Source: Sporosarcina sp. E16_8 (GTDB lineage Bacteria > Bacillota > Bacilli > Bacillales_A > Planococcaceae). Taken from it: a stretch of DNA of 33,452 bases. Where the stretch lies: positions 1 through 33,452 of the forward strand of contig NZ_JADPRZ010000041.1 of NCBI RefSeq assembly GCF_017347095.1. Direction: 5' to 3'. The position numbers were made by a program, and so were the translations under genes. Below the pieces are notes generated by a model. The model did not search any database. It worked only from the letters and a program-made list of their open reading frames with translations, and was not told the DNA's origin. Of the stretch, positions 1 through 7,397 are shown one piece after another; the stretch's first letter is position 1, and each line of letters starts with the position of its first letter.

Positions 1-327
1 TAAGGCGCCGTTCAGCTCCGACAGGCATAAGACGGTTTGCGAGGAGGCGTACTTCAGCCCCCACAGCAAAACGACTTATGACCCGAGGAGTTGGCGCCTG
101 GAGCTAGACACCAAGAAAAGCGCAACGCGCCTAAAAGGAATGCAGCTTAAGTACGCCACTTCCTGTGGCAACAAGGAGGGATGTAGTTCAATCCCTCCCA
201 GCTGCATGACCTACATCCTGTAGGCCCCCGACAGGCATAAGTAATCCAGCGACGTGGCGCTCTCTTTGCCACATAGCTGGATTACTTTCAAGGAACCTAG
301 CCTTAGTACGCCGCGTACGGTAGGCCC
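1..327. repeat. Intergenic repeat array at left edge, hairpin-rich
   Basis: No gene is visible here. The segment is built of modules seen elsewhere in the window: 'GACAGGCATAAG' (29-33 and 230-241 areas), 'CTTATGACCCGAGGAGTTGGC' type arms, 'GGAGCTAGACACC' (101-113) and 'AAGAAAAGCGCAA' (114-126). Strong dyads include GGAGGG/CCCTCC (175-180 with 193-198) and GTAATCCAGC/GCTGGATTAC (241-250 with 276-285). The same modules recur at 29834-30052 and 33268-33452, so this is a dispersed, partly tandem repeat family that continues off the left edge. It lies directly downstream of the minus-strand TPR gene and could act as its terminator, which is inference. Confidence 0.8.
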
Positions 328-1848
328 TTAGGCATCAAATTGTGGTAAATACTCAATCAATTCTCCGACGTATTTTGTCAGTGTTGGGACTGATACACCG
401 AATTCCTTGGCAATCGCTGTTTTCGTTACATCCGGATAACGGGATGACTGGAACATATAATCTGCTGCGGCTGCAAGTGCCGCCGGGTTTCTAAACAAAT
501 ATGAACGACTTAATGCAGTCTCGCATAGGGTGAACCACATTTGAAACAGATGAGATGCTTGTTTATCAAGCGGACAATATTTATTGTAAAGCAAGTCCGT
601 CGTTTCAAGCGCCCGCATAAATGACTTATCAAAGTTGGTTTCTGGCATGAACTCATAATCGAGACCACTTGCCAAAAAAAGTCGCTCATAGTCACTTAAT
701 TTTTCGATTTCAATATAAGATGGATGTGAGATGATTTCTTGCTTATGACCCGACTTTCCAAGAAGATAATACCCAAACATCCTTTCACTTCTGTAGGCGT
801 TGGTAATCTTATTCAGGAGAAACTCCCGATCCTGCTCGAGTGAGTCAGATGTGATAATCTCTTGGACATCTTTCCACGGTTCGTAACCAGCCTTCGAAGG
901 ATCCAGTTCAATCAGTGTTGCATAGGCTTCTCTCGCCACTTTTTCTTGTCCAGAGAAATAAGCGGAATGCGACAGCCAGAAGTAGTAGCCTGTATCCCCT
1001 TCAAACCCTCTCTTTTGTAGACTTCTGAGCCAATTATAGGCTTCTTTATGTCTGCCAATAAGCGCAAATGTCGCGCCGAGTTTATAGCGATTTTCAAATT
1101 GATACGGTTTAATCTTCACGAGTAAAGCAAGTAGAGATTCTAATTCCTCTTCCTTTTTTTCGTAATAATAAAAGACCGCAAGATTACAAAGTGCATGGAT
1201 ATTTCCTTTATTACGTTTTAACACATCATGAAGTAACTTACTGGCCTGGTCGTTTTCCCCGATATAAAAATAGGCGAGCGCTAAATTATTGTAAGCTGCC
1301 CAAAATTCCGGATAATCGACAATAATCGACTCAAGCAATTCCACGGCTCCCTTGAAATCACCCGACTCCATAAGTCTTCGTGCTTTTTCCTGTAAAAAAT
1401 ACACTTCGCCGTCCGGCATTTCATCATCATTAAATGACTCTTCCTGTTCCGCGAAATCAATGATTTCCATTGAATCATCAGCAAATGGACCATCGGGATC
1501 TATTAATATATATTTTTCTGCATACATTTTTGCATCCCGTAGCATACCAAGATGAGCGTGTATTTCAGCCAAGTAAAATATAATTTCCTCTTCCGTAGGT
1601 GCGAGTGAGTTTGCTGTCATTAGCAGTTCATGCGCTTCCTCAAAACGTCCCTCTTCCATAACGAGCACGCCATACTCCATGAGTATTTTCCAATCTTCAG
1701 GGCTAAGCTCTGACGCTCTTTTTAAATACCGCTGTGCATCTTCAAAACGATCGCGTTGCATCGCCTGAATCGCTTTATTATAATAAAATTCACCGTCTGG
1801 AATGAACGAAATAATTTTTTTATCGTGCTTCTTACGTAGTTTATCCAA
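328..1848 (-). CDS. yvcD: TPR-repeat protein, YvcD-like
   Basis: A 506-residue cytosolic protein with no signal peptide. Tetratricopeptide-type helical repeats run from about residue 22 to 120 and again from about 150 to 300, each with the usual A/G-x-x-x-x-x-G-x-(F/Y)-x-x-A spacing. The last 35 residues (around TKTAIAKEFGVSVPTLTKYV) look like a helix-turn-helix, so the protein may pair TPR protein-binding with DNA or protein contact at its C-terminus. In B. subtilis a TPR protein, YvcD (about 480 residues), lies on the trxB side of the hprK-lgt region, which is why I suggest that name. Function is unknown. The gene is separated from the upstream acetyltransferase gene by a terminator at 1871-1895. 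Confidence 0.75.
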   Translation of the reverse strand: MDKLRKKHDKKIISFIPDGEFYYNKAIQAMQRDRFEDAQRYLKRASELSPEDWKILMEYGVLVMEEGRFEEAHELLMTANSLAPTEEEIIFYLAEIHAHLGMLRDAKMYAEKYILIDPDGPFADDSMEIIDFAEQEESFNDDEMPDGEVYFLQEKARRLMESGDFKGAVELLESIIVDYPEFWAAYNNLALAYFYIGENDQASKLLHDVLKRNKGNIHALCNLAVFYYYEKKEEELESLLALLVKIKPYQFENRYKLGATFALIGRHKEAYNWLRSLQKRGFEGDTGYYFWLSHSAYFSGQEKVAREAYATLIELDPSKAGYEPWKDVQEIITSDSLEQDREFLLNKITNAYRSERMFGYYLLGKSGHKQEIISHPSYIEIEKLSDYERLFLASGLDYEFMPETNFDKSFMRALETTDLLYNKYCPLDKQASHLFQMWFTLCETALSRSYLFRNPAALAAAADYMFQSSRYPDVTKTAIAKEFGVSVPTLTKYVGELIEYLPQFDA

Positions 1849-1870
1849 TCATATTCCCCCGAAAAAATAA

Positions 1871-1895
1871 GAAGGAACGCAAAGCACGTTCCTTC
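1871..1895 (-). terminator. Rho-independent terminator of the hprK-lgt-yvoD-ppaX-yvoF operon
   Basis: A 9-bp perfect stem GAAGGAACG/CGTTCCTTC (1871-1879, 1887-1895) with a 7-nt loop is followed on the minus strand by TTATTTTTTC. It lies 38 nt past the stop codon of the acetyltransferase gene and before the TPR gene. Confidence 0.85.
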
Positions 1896-1933
1896 TCGTA
1901 TTATCCCCCATTATACCATAAGATACATCGGCA

Positions 1934-2458
1934 CTATCCGTTTTCATTTTTTTTTTGTCGTTCAATCATCTGCTCTTGCGTAAAAATGATTTTAACTGGA
2001 TTGCCACCAGCAAAAACACCCGGTGGGATATCACGGTTTACGAGGGAAGCAGCGGAAACAATTGCCCCATCTCCTATTTCTACTCCGGGAAGAATTGTCG
2101 TATTTGCTCCAATTAATACGTTCTTTCCAATTATGACATCTCCTATACGATACTCATCTATTAAGTATTCATGCGCAAGAATTGTCGTATTGAAGCCAAT
2201 GATTGAATTGTCGCCTACTTTTATCCGCTCCGGAAACATGACATCAGGCATCACCATTAGGGCGAAAGACGTCTTATTCCCGACTTCCATTTTCAAAAAC
2301 GTACGGAACAAAAAATTCTTCAGCGGGATGAAAGGTGTATACCTCGATAGTTGGATAACAACAAAGTTTTTTGCCACTTTCAAAAAAGGGACCGTCTTGT
2401 AAATATGCCAAAGTGAATTTGCATCTCCACTTACTAAATGTCTTTCAGTACGTCTCAA
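1934..2458 (-). CDS. yvoF: Hexapeptide-repeat acyltransferase, YvoF-like
   Basis: A 174-residue protein of the left-handed beta-helix (LbetaH) acyltransferase family. Repeated hexapeptide-type I/V-G-x-x strands run from about residue 75 to 150 (IKVGDNSIIG, VIIGKNVLIG, VEIGDGAIVS). The end GVFAGGNPVKII is typical of maltose/galactoside-acetyltransferase-like enzymes that use acetyl-CoA; the acceptor is unknown. The start is probably TTG at 2458: it overlaps the ppaX stop as TTGA, with AAGGTG seven bases upstream, and no nearby ATG or GTG would keep the beta-helix. It is the last gene of the hprK operon. A family member occupies the same position in B. subtilis. Confidence 0.85.
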   Translation of the reverse strand: MRRTERHLVSGDANSLWHIYKTVPFLKVAKNFVVIQLSRYTPFIPLKNFLFRTFLKMEVGNKTSFALMVMPDVMFPERIKVGDNSIIGFNTTILAHEYLIDEYRIGDVIIGKNVLIGANTTILPGVEIGDGAIVSAASLVNRDIPPGVFAGGNPVKIIFTQEQMIERQKKNENG

Positions 2459-3108
2459 CCTTTTTCACCTTTGACCAGTTGTAATAGTTCCGAAATATGC
2501 TGCAACATGTAATCTGGATTGAATGTTTGTAAAAAGGCTTCCCCTTTTGCGGACCATGCAACACCCGCCGTACGAACACCCGCATTTTTTCCACCTTCTA
2601 TATCATGGTAGTTATCACCGATCATAAGGGCTTCATCCGCGGTAGCTCCTAATCGTTCAAGCGCTAGTAAAATCGGTTCTGGATCTGGCTTCGTTTTCGT
2701 AACATCCTCCATCGCAACGATAACGTCAAAGACCCCCTCCACATCAAGAAGGCCTAACCCCTTCATCACCATATCTTTTCTCTTTGTAGAGACAATCGCC
2801 ATCTTCATGCCCGCTGCCTTCAACAACTTCATCGTTTCAGACACACCATCGAACTCGCTAGAAAGTTCATCATGCATCGATTTATTCCACGCTCTATATT
2901 CTCCAATAAGTGCTTCTGTATTTTTAGGATCAATCGAACCAAATGACTCATGTAATGTTGGTCCTAGAAACGGTAGTATATCGAGTCGTTCATATTTCCC
3001 AGGGTAGTTTTTTTCAAGGACAAACTGGAATGTCTGGATGATCAATTCATTCGTATCCAGTAATGTTCCGTCAAAATCAAATAGTAGTGTAGTAATTGGT
3101 TTAGCCAT
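2455..3108 (-). CDS. ppaX: Pyrophosphatase PpaX (HAD superfamily)
   Basis: A 217-residue haloacid-dehalogenase phosphatase. Motif I is DFDGTLLDTN near the N-terminus (nucleophile Asp and the general-acid Asp two residues on). Motif II is AIVSTKR, motif III is the Lys in TKTKPDPEP, and motif IV is MIGDNYHDIEGG. PpaX hydrolyses the pyrophosphate released when HprK dephosphorylates Ser-P-HPr, and the gene lies in the hprK operon. The ATG at 3108 was chosen over an upstream in-frame start: it gives the family's usual length (about 216) and overlaps the upstream stop by 8 nt (ATGGCTAA), with an AGGAGG about 12 nt upstream. Confidence 0.92.
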   Translation of the reverse strand: MAKPITTLLFDFDGTLLDTNELIIQTFQFVLEKNYPGKYERLDILPFLGPTLHESFGSIDPKNTEALIGEYRAWNKSMHDELSSEFDGVSETMKLLKAAGMKMAIVSTKRKDMVMKGLGLLDVEGVFDVIVAMEDVTKTKPDPEPILLALERLGATADEALMIGDNYHDIEGGKNAGVRTAGVAWSAKGEAFLQTFNPDYMLQHISELLQLVKGEKG

Positions 3109-4045
3109 CTGCAACCGGAACCTCCTTCTTTTTCTGTTGCTCAGCCCGTTTCCAGACATACGCGACAATGATCGTCAGCACGAAGGCTGTTACGACCCTG
3201 ATAATCAGTAATGGCAGAATTGGAATGCCAAGTGGGATAAAGATCAGTGTATCTTCTATAACTGCGTGACAAGCAACGAGGAAGATGAATGCTAGTGTTG
3301 CGTCCTTCTTGCTCACACCATCCTCTTGTACAGCCTGAATCATAACGCCGGCACCATAAGCGAGGCCGATAACGAGACCTGCGACAAGCGTTGTCGAAGC
3401 ATTCGGTTGTACACCAATTACTTTTGTAAATGGTGCAACTTTCTCTGAAAACTTCTGCAAATAATGACGATCCTTCAATAACTGGACAAAAATCATTAAC
3501 GGTATGACGATTAAGGCAAGTTGTAAGACGCCGAATGATGCTTTCTGTACGCCAAGCAATCCAATTTCCAACCATCCATCTGGTACAGCTGTAATTTGCG
3601 GAGCCATACCGTAGCGCGCCGTCTCCCCTCCGCCTTTCCATAACAAATTGATGACGATACCTGACAGTATAGCTAGCCCATACCGAACAACAATCACGAT
3701 CCACAGTTTCACACCGACTTTCAGTGCAACACCTGTTTCAATGAATATATTATGCGAAAATGACAGCATGACAGCAATGATGAATACTTCCTTCACAGTC
3801 ATTTCCAACGATAAAATACCCGCGATTGCAGCATACAAATTGAGCGTATTACCAAGTACTAACGGAATCGCTGCTTCTCCACTAAGACCGAATATCCCCA
3901 TAAACGGTGCAACCAGTTTAATAAGCCATGGTAACACCGGTGTATGCTGTAAAATGACGACGAGTACTGTGATTGGAAAGATGATTTTCCCCAGCGTCCA
4001 CGTTGTCAGAAGTCCCGCCTTTAACCCCTTTTGAAGCGTCCCCAT
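3101..4045 (-). CDS. yvoD: Nucleoside-recognition (Gate) domain membrane protein, YvoD-like
   Basis: A 314-residue polytopic membrane protein with about 8 hydrophobic segments. It has two related halves, each with a Gate-domain-like stretch: residues about 45-150 (PLVLGNTLNLYAAIAGILSL) and about 200-300 (ASTTLVAGLVIGLAYGAG). The Gate domain occurs in nucleoside transporters and the spore proteins SpmA and SpmB, but the substrate of YvoD-type proteins is not known. The gene lies between lgt (15 nt upstream) and ppaX (8-nt overlap), so it is translationally linked to the HprK/PpaX pair, as in B. subtilis. Confidence 0.85.
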   Translation of the reverse strand: MGTLQKGLKAGLLTTWTLGKIIFPITVLVVILQHTPVLPWLIKLVAPFMGIFGLSGEAAIPLVLGNTLNLYAAIAGILSLEMTVKEVFIIAVMLSFSHNIFIETGVALKVGVKLWIVIVVRYGLAILSGIVINLLWKGGGETARYGMAPQITAVPDGWLEIGLLGVQKASFGVLQLALIVIPLMIFVQLLKDRHYLQKFSEKVAPFTKVIGVQPNASTTLVAGLVIGLAYGAGVMIQAVQEDGVSKKDATLAFIFLVACHAVIEDTLIFIPLGIPILPLLIIRVVTAFVLTIIVAYVWKRAEQQKKKEVPVADG

Positions 4046-4060
4046 TCCCTAAACCCCTTT

Positions 4061-4870
4061 TTATTTATCTTTATAGTTCACATTTACTTTTTGAACATAT
4101 CTTCTCACTATGAATACCACGATTGCCACAATGATTGTGATGACCGATACTAGCTGCGCCGCCCGTAGTTCACCGATGACATATAAACTGTCTGTTCGCA
4201 TCCCTTCGATGAAGAAGCGCCCAGCAGAATACCAGACAAGGTAAAATAGAAACATTTCGCCACGCTTCAAGCTCACCTTGCGCAACCAGATAATGATAAT
4301 AAGCCCCACAATATTCCACATGGATTCATAAAGGAATGTCGGATGATACGTCACACCTTCAATCGTCATCTGATTCATAATCCAATCAGGAATAATTGTT
4401 GTTTCAATGAACTTTTCTGAAACAGGACCTCCGTGCGCTTCCTGATTCATGAAATTGCCCCATCGACCAATAATTTGGCCAATCAGTAGTCCAGCTGCTG
4501 CAATATCAACCACTTTCCAGAATGAAATACCTCTCTTTTTCGTGAAGAAGTACGTCGTAATGAAGGCACCAATTAATGCACCATGGATAGCGATACCGCC
4601 CTCCCAAATTTGAATAATTTGTGCCGGATGGTCTTTATAATAATCCCACGAGAAAATAACATAGTAGATTCGCGCACTAATGATCGCGATTGGAACAGCC
4701 CAAATAAGCAGATCCGTCAAAAAGTCCGGATGCATTCCGCGCTTCACCATTTCCTTTTGAACAACAATAAATGCGAGTACAATCCCCAGTGCGATTAAAA
4801 TCCCATACCACCTAACTTCCAGCGGACCTAATGAAATCGCAATCGGGTTTATTGCCAGTACATTAAACAT
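4061..4870 (-). CDS. lgt: Phosphatidylglycerol-prolipoprotein diacylglyceryl transferase
   Basis: Lgt transfers the diacylglyceryl group from phosphatidylglycerol to the lipobox cysteine of preprolipoproteins in the cytoplasmic membrane. The 269-residue protein has about seven membrane segments and the Lgt signature GRWGNFMNQEAHGG at about residues 140-153, containing the essential Arg, Asn and Glu. A second conserved block is GRFFIEGMRTDSL near residue 215. The ATG at 4870 has an AGGATAGG-type ribosome site and gives normal family length. It sits 30 nt after hprK in the same operon. Its substrates would include PrsA, encoded at 18906 in this window. Confidence 0.96.
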   Translation of the reverse strand: MFNVLAINPIAISLGPLEVRWYGILIALGIVLAFIVVQKEMVKRGMHPDFLTDLLIWAVPIAIISARIYYVIFSWDYYKDHPAQIIQIWEGGIAIHGALIGAFITTYFFTKKRGISFWKVVDIAAAGLLIGQIIGRWGNFMNQEAHGGPVSEKFIETTIIPDWIMNQMTIEGVTYHPTFLYESMWNIVGLIIIIWLRKVSLKRGEMFLFYLVWYSAGRFFIEGMRTDSLYVIGELRAAQLVSVITIIVAIVVFIVRRYVQKVNVNYKDK

Positions 4871-4900
4871 GTATCAACCTATCCTTTCTCCATCAAACAT

Positions 4901-5827
4901 TTACTTTCGATTCACTTTAATTTCAGCAGCAAGTTTTTTCGTAAACTCCTCTGCTGCATTAACACCAAGCTTCTTCATGCGGTAATCCATTGCTGCAACT
5001 TCAATAATGACAGACAAGTTACGTCCTGGTCTTACCGGCACAGTTAGTTTCGTCAATTCCGAATCCATTATTTTCATCTTCTCTTCATCAATACCTAGTC
5101 GGTCATAAATCTTATCCTGGTCCCAAAATTCAAGATCGATAATAATTAAAATTCGTTTATCACTCTTCACGGCACTGGCTCCGAACAATGTCATCATATC
5201 AACAATCCCGACTCCACGGATTTCAAGCATATGTTCAAGTAATTTTGGTGCATTTCCAATCAATACATTTTTAGCTACCTGTCTAATTTCCACAAGGTCA
5301 TCAGCCACAAGTCGATGACCCCTTTTCACAAGCTCAAGAGCTGTTTCACTTTTCCCCACACCGCTCTTGCCCGTGATCAGTATCCCTATTCCATAAACGT
5401 CTACAAGTACCCCATGAATGGCTGTCATTGGTGCAAGCCTGCCGCTAAGATAATTCGTTAGCATACCCGAAAATCGTGTCGTCGGAACATCCGATTTCAA
5501 GACAGGAATACCTTGACTTTTGGCGGCCTCAATCAATTCAATCGGCACTTCCATTTCATGTGCCACAATGATGGCCGGCGTGGTTTCTGAACAAAGTCTT
5601 TTCATCCGATCTATCCGTTCCACTTCGGTTAAATTGGCAAAAAATGATAGCTCCGTCTTACCCAAAAGTTGAACGCGATCCGCTAGATAGTAATTGAAAT
5701 AACCAGCCATTTCAAGTCCAGGTCTTGAAATATCACTTGTATGTATTTGACGCTCAATCCCCACTTCTCCTGCGCATAGCTCAAGAAAAAGATTTTCTTG
5801 AACATCCTTTACTGTTACATAAGACAT
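4901..5827 (-). CDS. hprK: HPr kinase/phosphorylase
   Basis: A bifunctional enzyme that phosphorylates HPr and Crh on Ser46 and dephosphorylates them, the main switch of carbon catabolite repression in Bacillota. The protein is 308 residues, about the family norm of 310. The N-terminal domain spans roughly residues 1-130. The kinase domain has [10 protein letters not shown] with the catalytic His, a Walker A loop GKSGVGKSE, and [10 protein letters not shown]. The HPrK signature [15 protein letters not shown] and the C-terminal [20 protein letters not shown] follow. The ATG at 5827 has AAGGGGCGAG a few bases upstream. It is the first gene of a five-gene operon ending at the terminator 1871-1895. 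Confidence 0.97.
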   Translation of the reverse strand: MSYVTVKDVQENLFLELCAGEVGIERQIHTSDISRPGLEMAGYFNYYLADRVQLLGKTELSFFANLTEVERIDRMKRLCSETTPAIIVAHEMEVPIELIEAAKSQGIPVLKSDVPTTRFSGMLTNYLSGRLAPMTAIHGVLVDVYGIGILITGKSGVGKSETALELVKRGHRLVADDLVEIRQVAKNVLIGNAPKLLEHMLEIRGVGIVDMMTLFGASAVKSDKRILIIIDLEFWDQDKIYDRLGIDEEKMKIMDSELTKLTVPVRPGRNLSVIIEVAAMDYRMKKLGVNAAEEFTKKLAAEIKVNRK

Positions 5828-5959
5828 TAACTCGCCCCTTTTCTATATAATCCAAACGTCTATACCCTATTTTACCATGCCCATTTTCAAATGAAATGAT
5901 TTAGTGCCGAACCTGTCCACTACTAAACTCTATTTTTCTATGTAGGGGATAAGGAGGGG

Positions 5960-6058
5960 ATGATTTTAACGACACCAATGATTGATGCAGGGCATGGCCC
6001 CGTGACAGTTGGAAAACACTCAACAGACGGACTATTGCAGGAATTCAGCTTCAATTAA
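5960..6058 (+). pseudogene. N-terminal relic of an Amidase_3 N-acetylmuramoyl-L-alanine amidase
   Basis: A 32-codon reading frame with a good ribosome site (AAGGAGGGG just before the ATG at 5960) encodes MIDAGHGPVTVGKHSTDG followed by LLQEFSFN and a stop. IDAGHG is the first zinc-ligand motif of zinc-dependent Amidase_3 peptidoglycan amidases, and the 'T-x-G-K-x-(S/T)-x-D-G' and 'E-F-x-F-N' that follow fit the same N-terminus in CwlC/phage-lysin-type enzymes. The frame stops where about 150 more residues would be expected, and it runs straight into the terminator at 6057. No continuation is visible in other frames, so it is a truncated remnant with an intact start. Confidence 0.65.
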
Positions 6059-6104
6059 AAAGGACTGTTGCTACACCGATTCCGGTGTAGCAACAGTCCT
6101 TTTA
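6057..6104. terminator. Strong bidirectional terminator
   Basis: A perfect 18-bp stem (6061-6078 with 6083-6100) with the 4-nt loop ATTC is flanked by AAAA on the left and TTTT on the right, so it can end transcripts in both directions: the yvlB-like gene on the minus strand and the amidase relic on the plus strand. Confidence 0.93.
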
Positions 6105-6109
6105 TTTCT

Positions 6110-7315
6110 TTATTCTTTTTTAGCGTTATAACAAACGAGAACAGAGCCCGTTTTCGCTTCACCAAAAATTTGTAGTGGTGATGAATTTCCTTCAACGTCC
6201 TTTTTAAAACGGATTGTCCGATGTAGCAATTGTTCCTGCTCAATAGTCCGATCGACATCATCAAGCTTCAAGTCCAATCGCCCCATATTGGACGCAATTT
6301 CCCCTGATAGAGCAACGCCTGCTGGAATGTAAATTTCAACTGTACCGCTTATCGTTTTTGCTTCGATTTTCTCTGCTGCCGGATCTGTCGTTGTAACCAC
6401 GACATGTCCGTTTAATGATTGTGCCTCCACATCTTTCACAGCACCATCGATGTACACGCGCCCGTTCAACGTTTCTGCTTCAATTGTAGTAGCAGTTACA
6501 CCGTTCAGACCGATTGAGCCATTAACGGTTTCGAATTCACCATTTTTGAACGTCAATCCAGCGATTTCAATTTTCCCGTTTGCAGTCTTCACTTTTACCT
6601 TTTCAGCCGTTGCATCTTTCATTTTAAATGAGCCGTTCAACAAACGTGCGGAAATTCTCGCGTAATCCTTTTTCGGAATGAATAATTCAACATTTACTTG
6701 AACCATTTTCAAATCGCTTGAAATTCTAATTTTCCCTTCGTCATTAACGAACAGTAGCTTATCAAGAAAATCTTTTTTCGCTTTTTCTTCTGATTCACTA
6801 TTATAGGTTTTCACCGTAAAATCTGCTCGTACTTCTTCTGTTTCACCGGTATGGATTGTCACTTTACCGTTGTCGATATCGATGATGACTTCGTCGATTT
6901 CGGTTGCGGGCTTAGTGATTGTATGATCGAACGTAACTGTATTGCCAAATGGCGAATCAAATTCGAATGATTTCACTTTTTGAACAGCCGTCTGCATGAA
7001 TTGCATGAATCTGTCTCCAACGTTCGTAAAGTCCTTAGTCAAATCTTCAAGGAATTCATCCATGGAAGGCTGATCTTGATCCTTGTCTTCGATAATTGGC
7101 TCAGCCTTTTCGAATGGATCCACTTTTTCTTGTTGTTTTGGTTCACTATATTGTTTTTCCAAATCTGGTGCCGCTACAGTGGTCTGTTTAGCCTCAGTGT
7201 TTTTTTCCACTTGACCAGTTTTCCCTACTGTTTCTAGAAGTGTCAATGCTTCCTCGGTCGTGATCGTACCGTTTTCCAGCATTGCTAAAATCCGTTTCCG
7301 TTCATTTTGCATCAT
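6110..7315 (-). CDS. yvlB: DUF4097 protein, YvlB-like
   Basis: A protein of about 400 residues. An N-terminal helical 'SHOCT-like' segment (about residues 3-30, KRILAMLENGTITTEEALTLL) is followed by a low-complexity acidic linker. From residue 130 there are repeating short beta strands (KVKVKTANGKIEIAGL, FETVNGSIGLNG, IEAETLNGRVYIDG), the DUF4097 putative adhesin-type beta-helix. No signal peptide is seen. YvlB in B. subtilis belongs to the cell-envelope stress-linked yvlABCD region near uvrA and hprK; a role here is inference. Two adjacent ATG codons follow AGGAGGCGTA; the second (7312) has the better spacing. The partners yvlA, yvlC and yvlD are absent from this gap. Confidence 0.82.
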   Translation of the reverse strand: MMQNERKRILAMLENGTITTEEALTLLETVGKTGQVEKNTEAKQTTVAAPDLEKQYSEPKQQEKVDPFEKAEPIIEDKDQDQPSMDEFLEDLTKDFTNVGDRFMQFMQTAVQKVKSFEFDSPFGNTVTFDHTITKPATEIDEVIIDIDNGKVTIHTGETEEVRADFTVKTYNSESEEKAKKDFLDKLLFVNDEGKIRISSDLKMVQVNVELFIPKKDYARISARLLNGSFKMKDATAEKVKVKTANGKIEIAGLTFKNGEFETVNGSIGLNGVTATTIEAETLNGRVYIDGAVKDVEAQSLNGHVVVTTTDPAAEKIEAKTISGTVEIYIPAGVALSGEIASNMGRLDLKLDDVDRTIEQEQLLHRTIRFKKDVEGNSSPLQIFGEAKTGSVLVCYNAKKE

Positions 7316-7397
7316 TACGCCTCCTAGTATTGTGGTGATCCGGATTTCTCCATTATTTTATTACTAACTATATATACGAGTGGGTGTGGAAAAGGTT

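Noticed and set aside
5837..5875. A promoter for hprK with TATAT-like boxes
   Set aside because: AT-rich hexamers are present upstream of hprK but no -35/-10 pair with proper spacing stands out.
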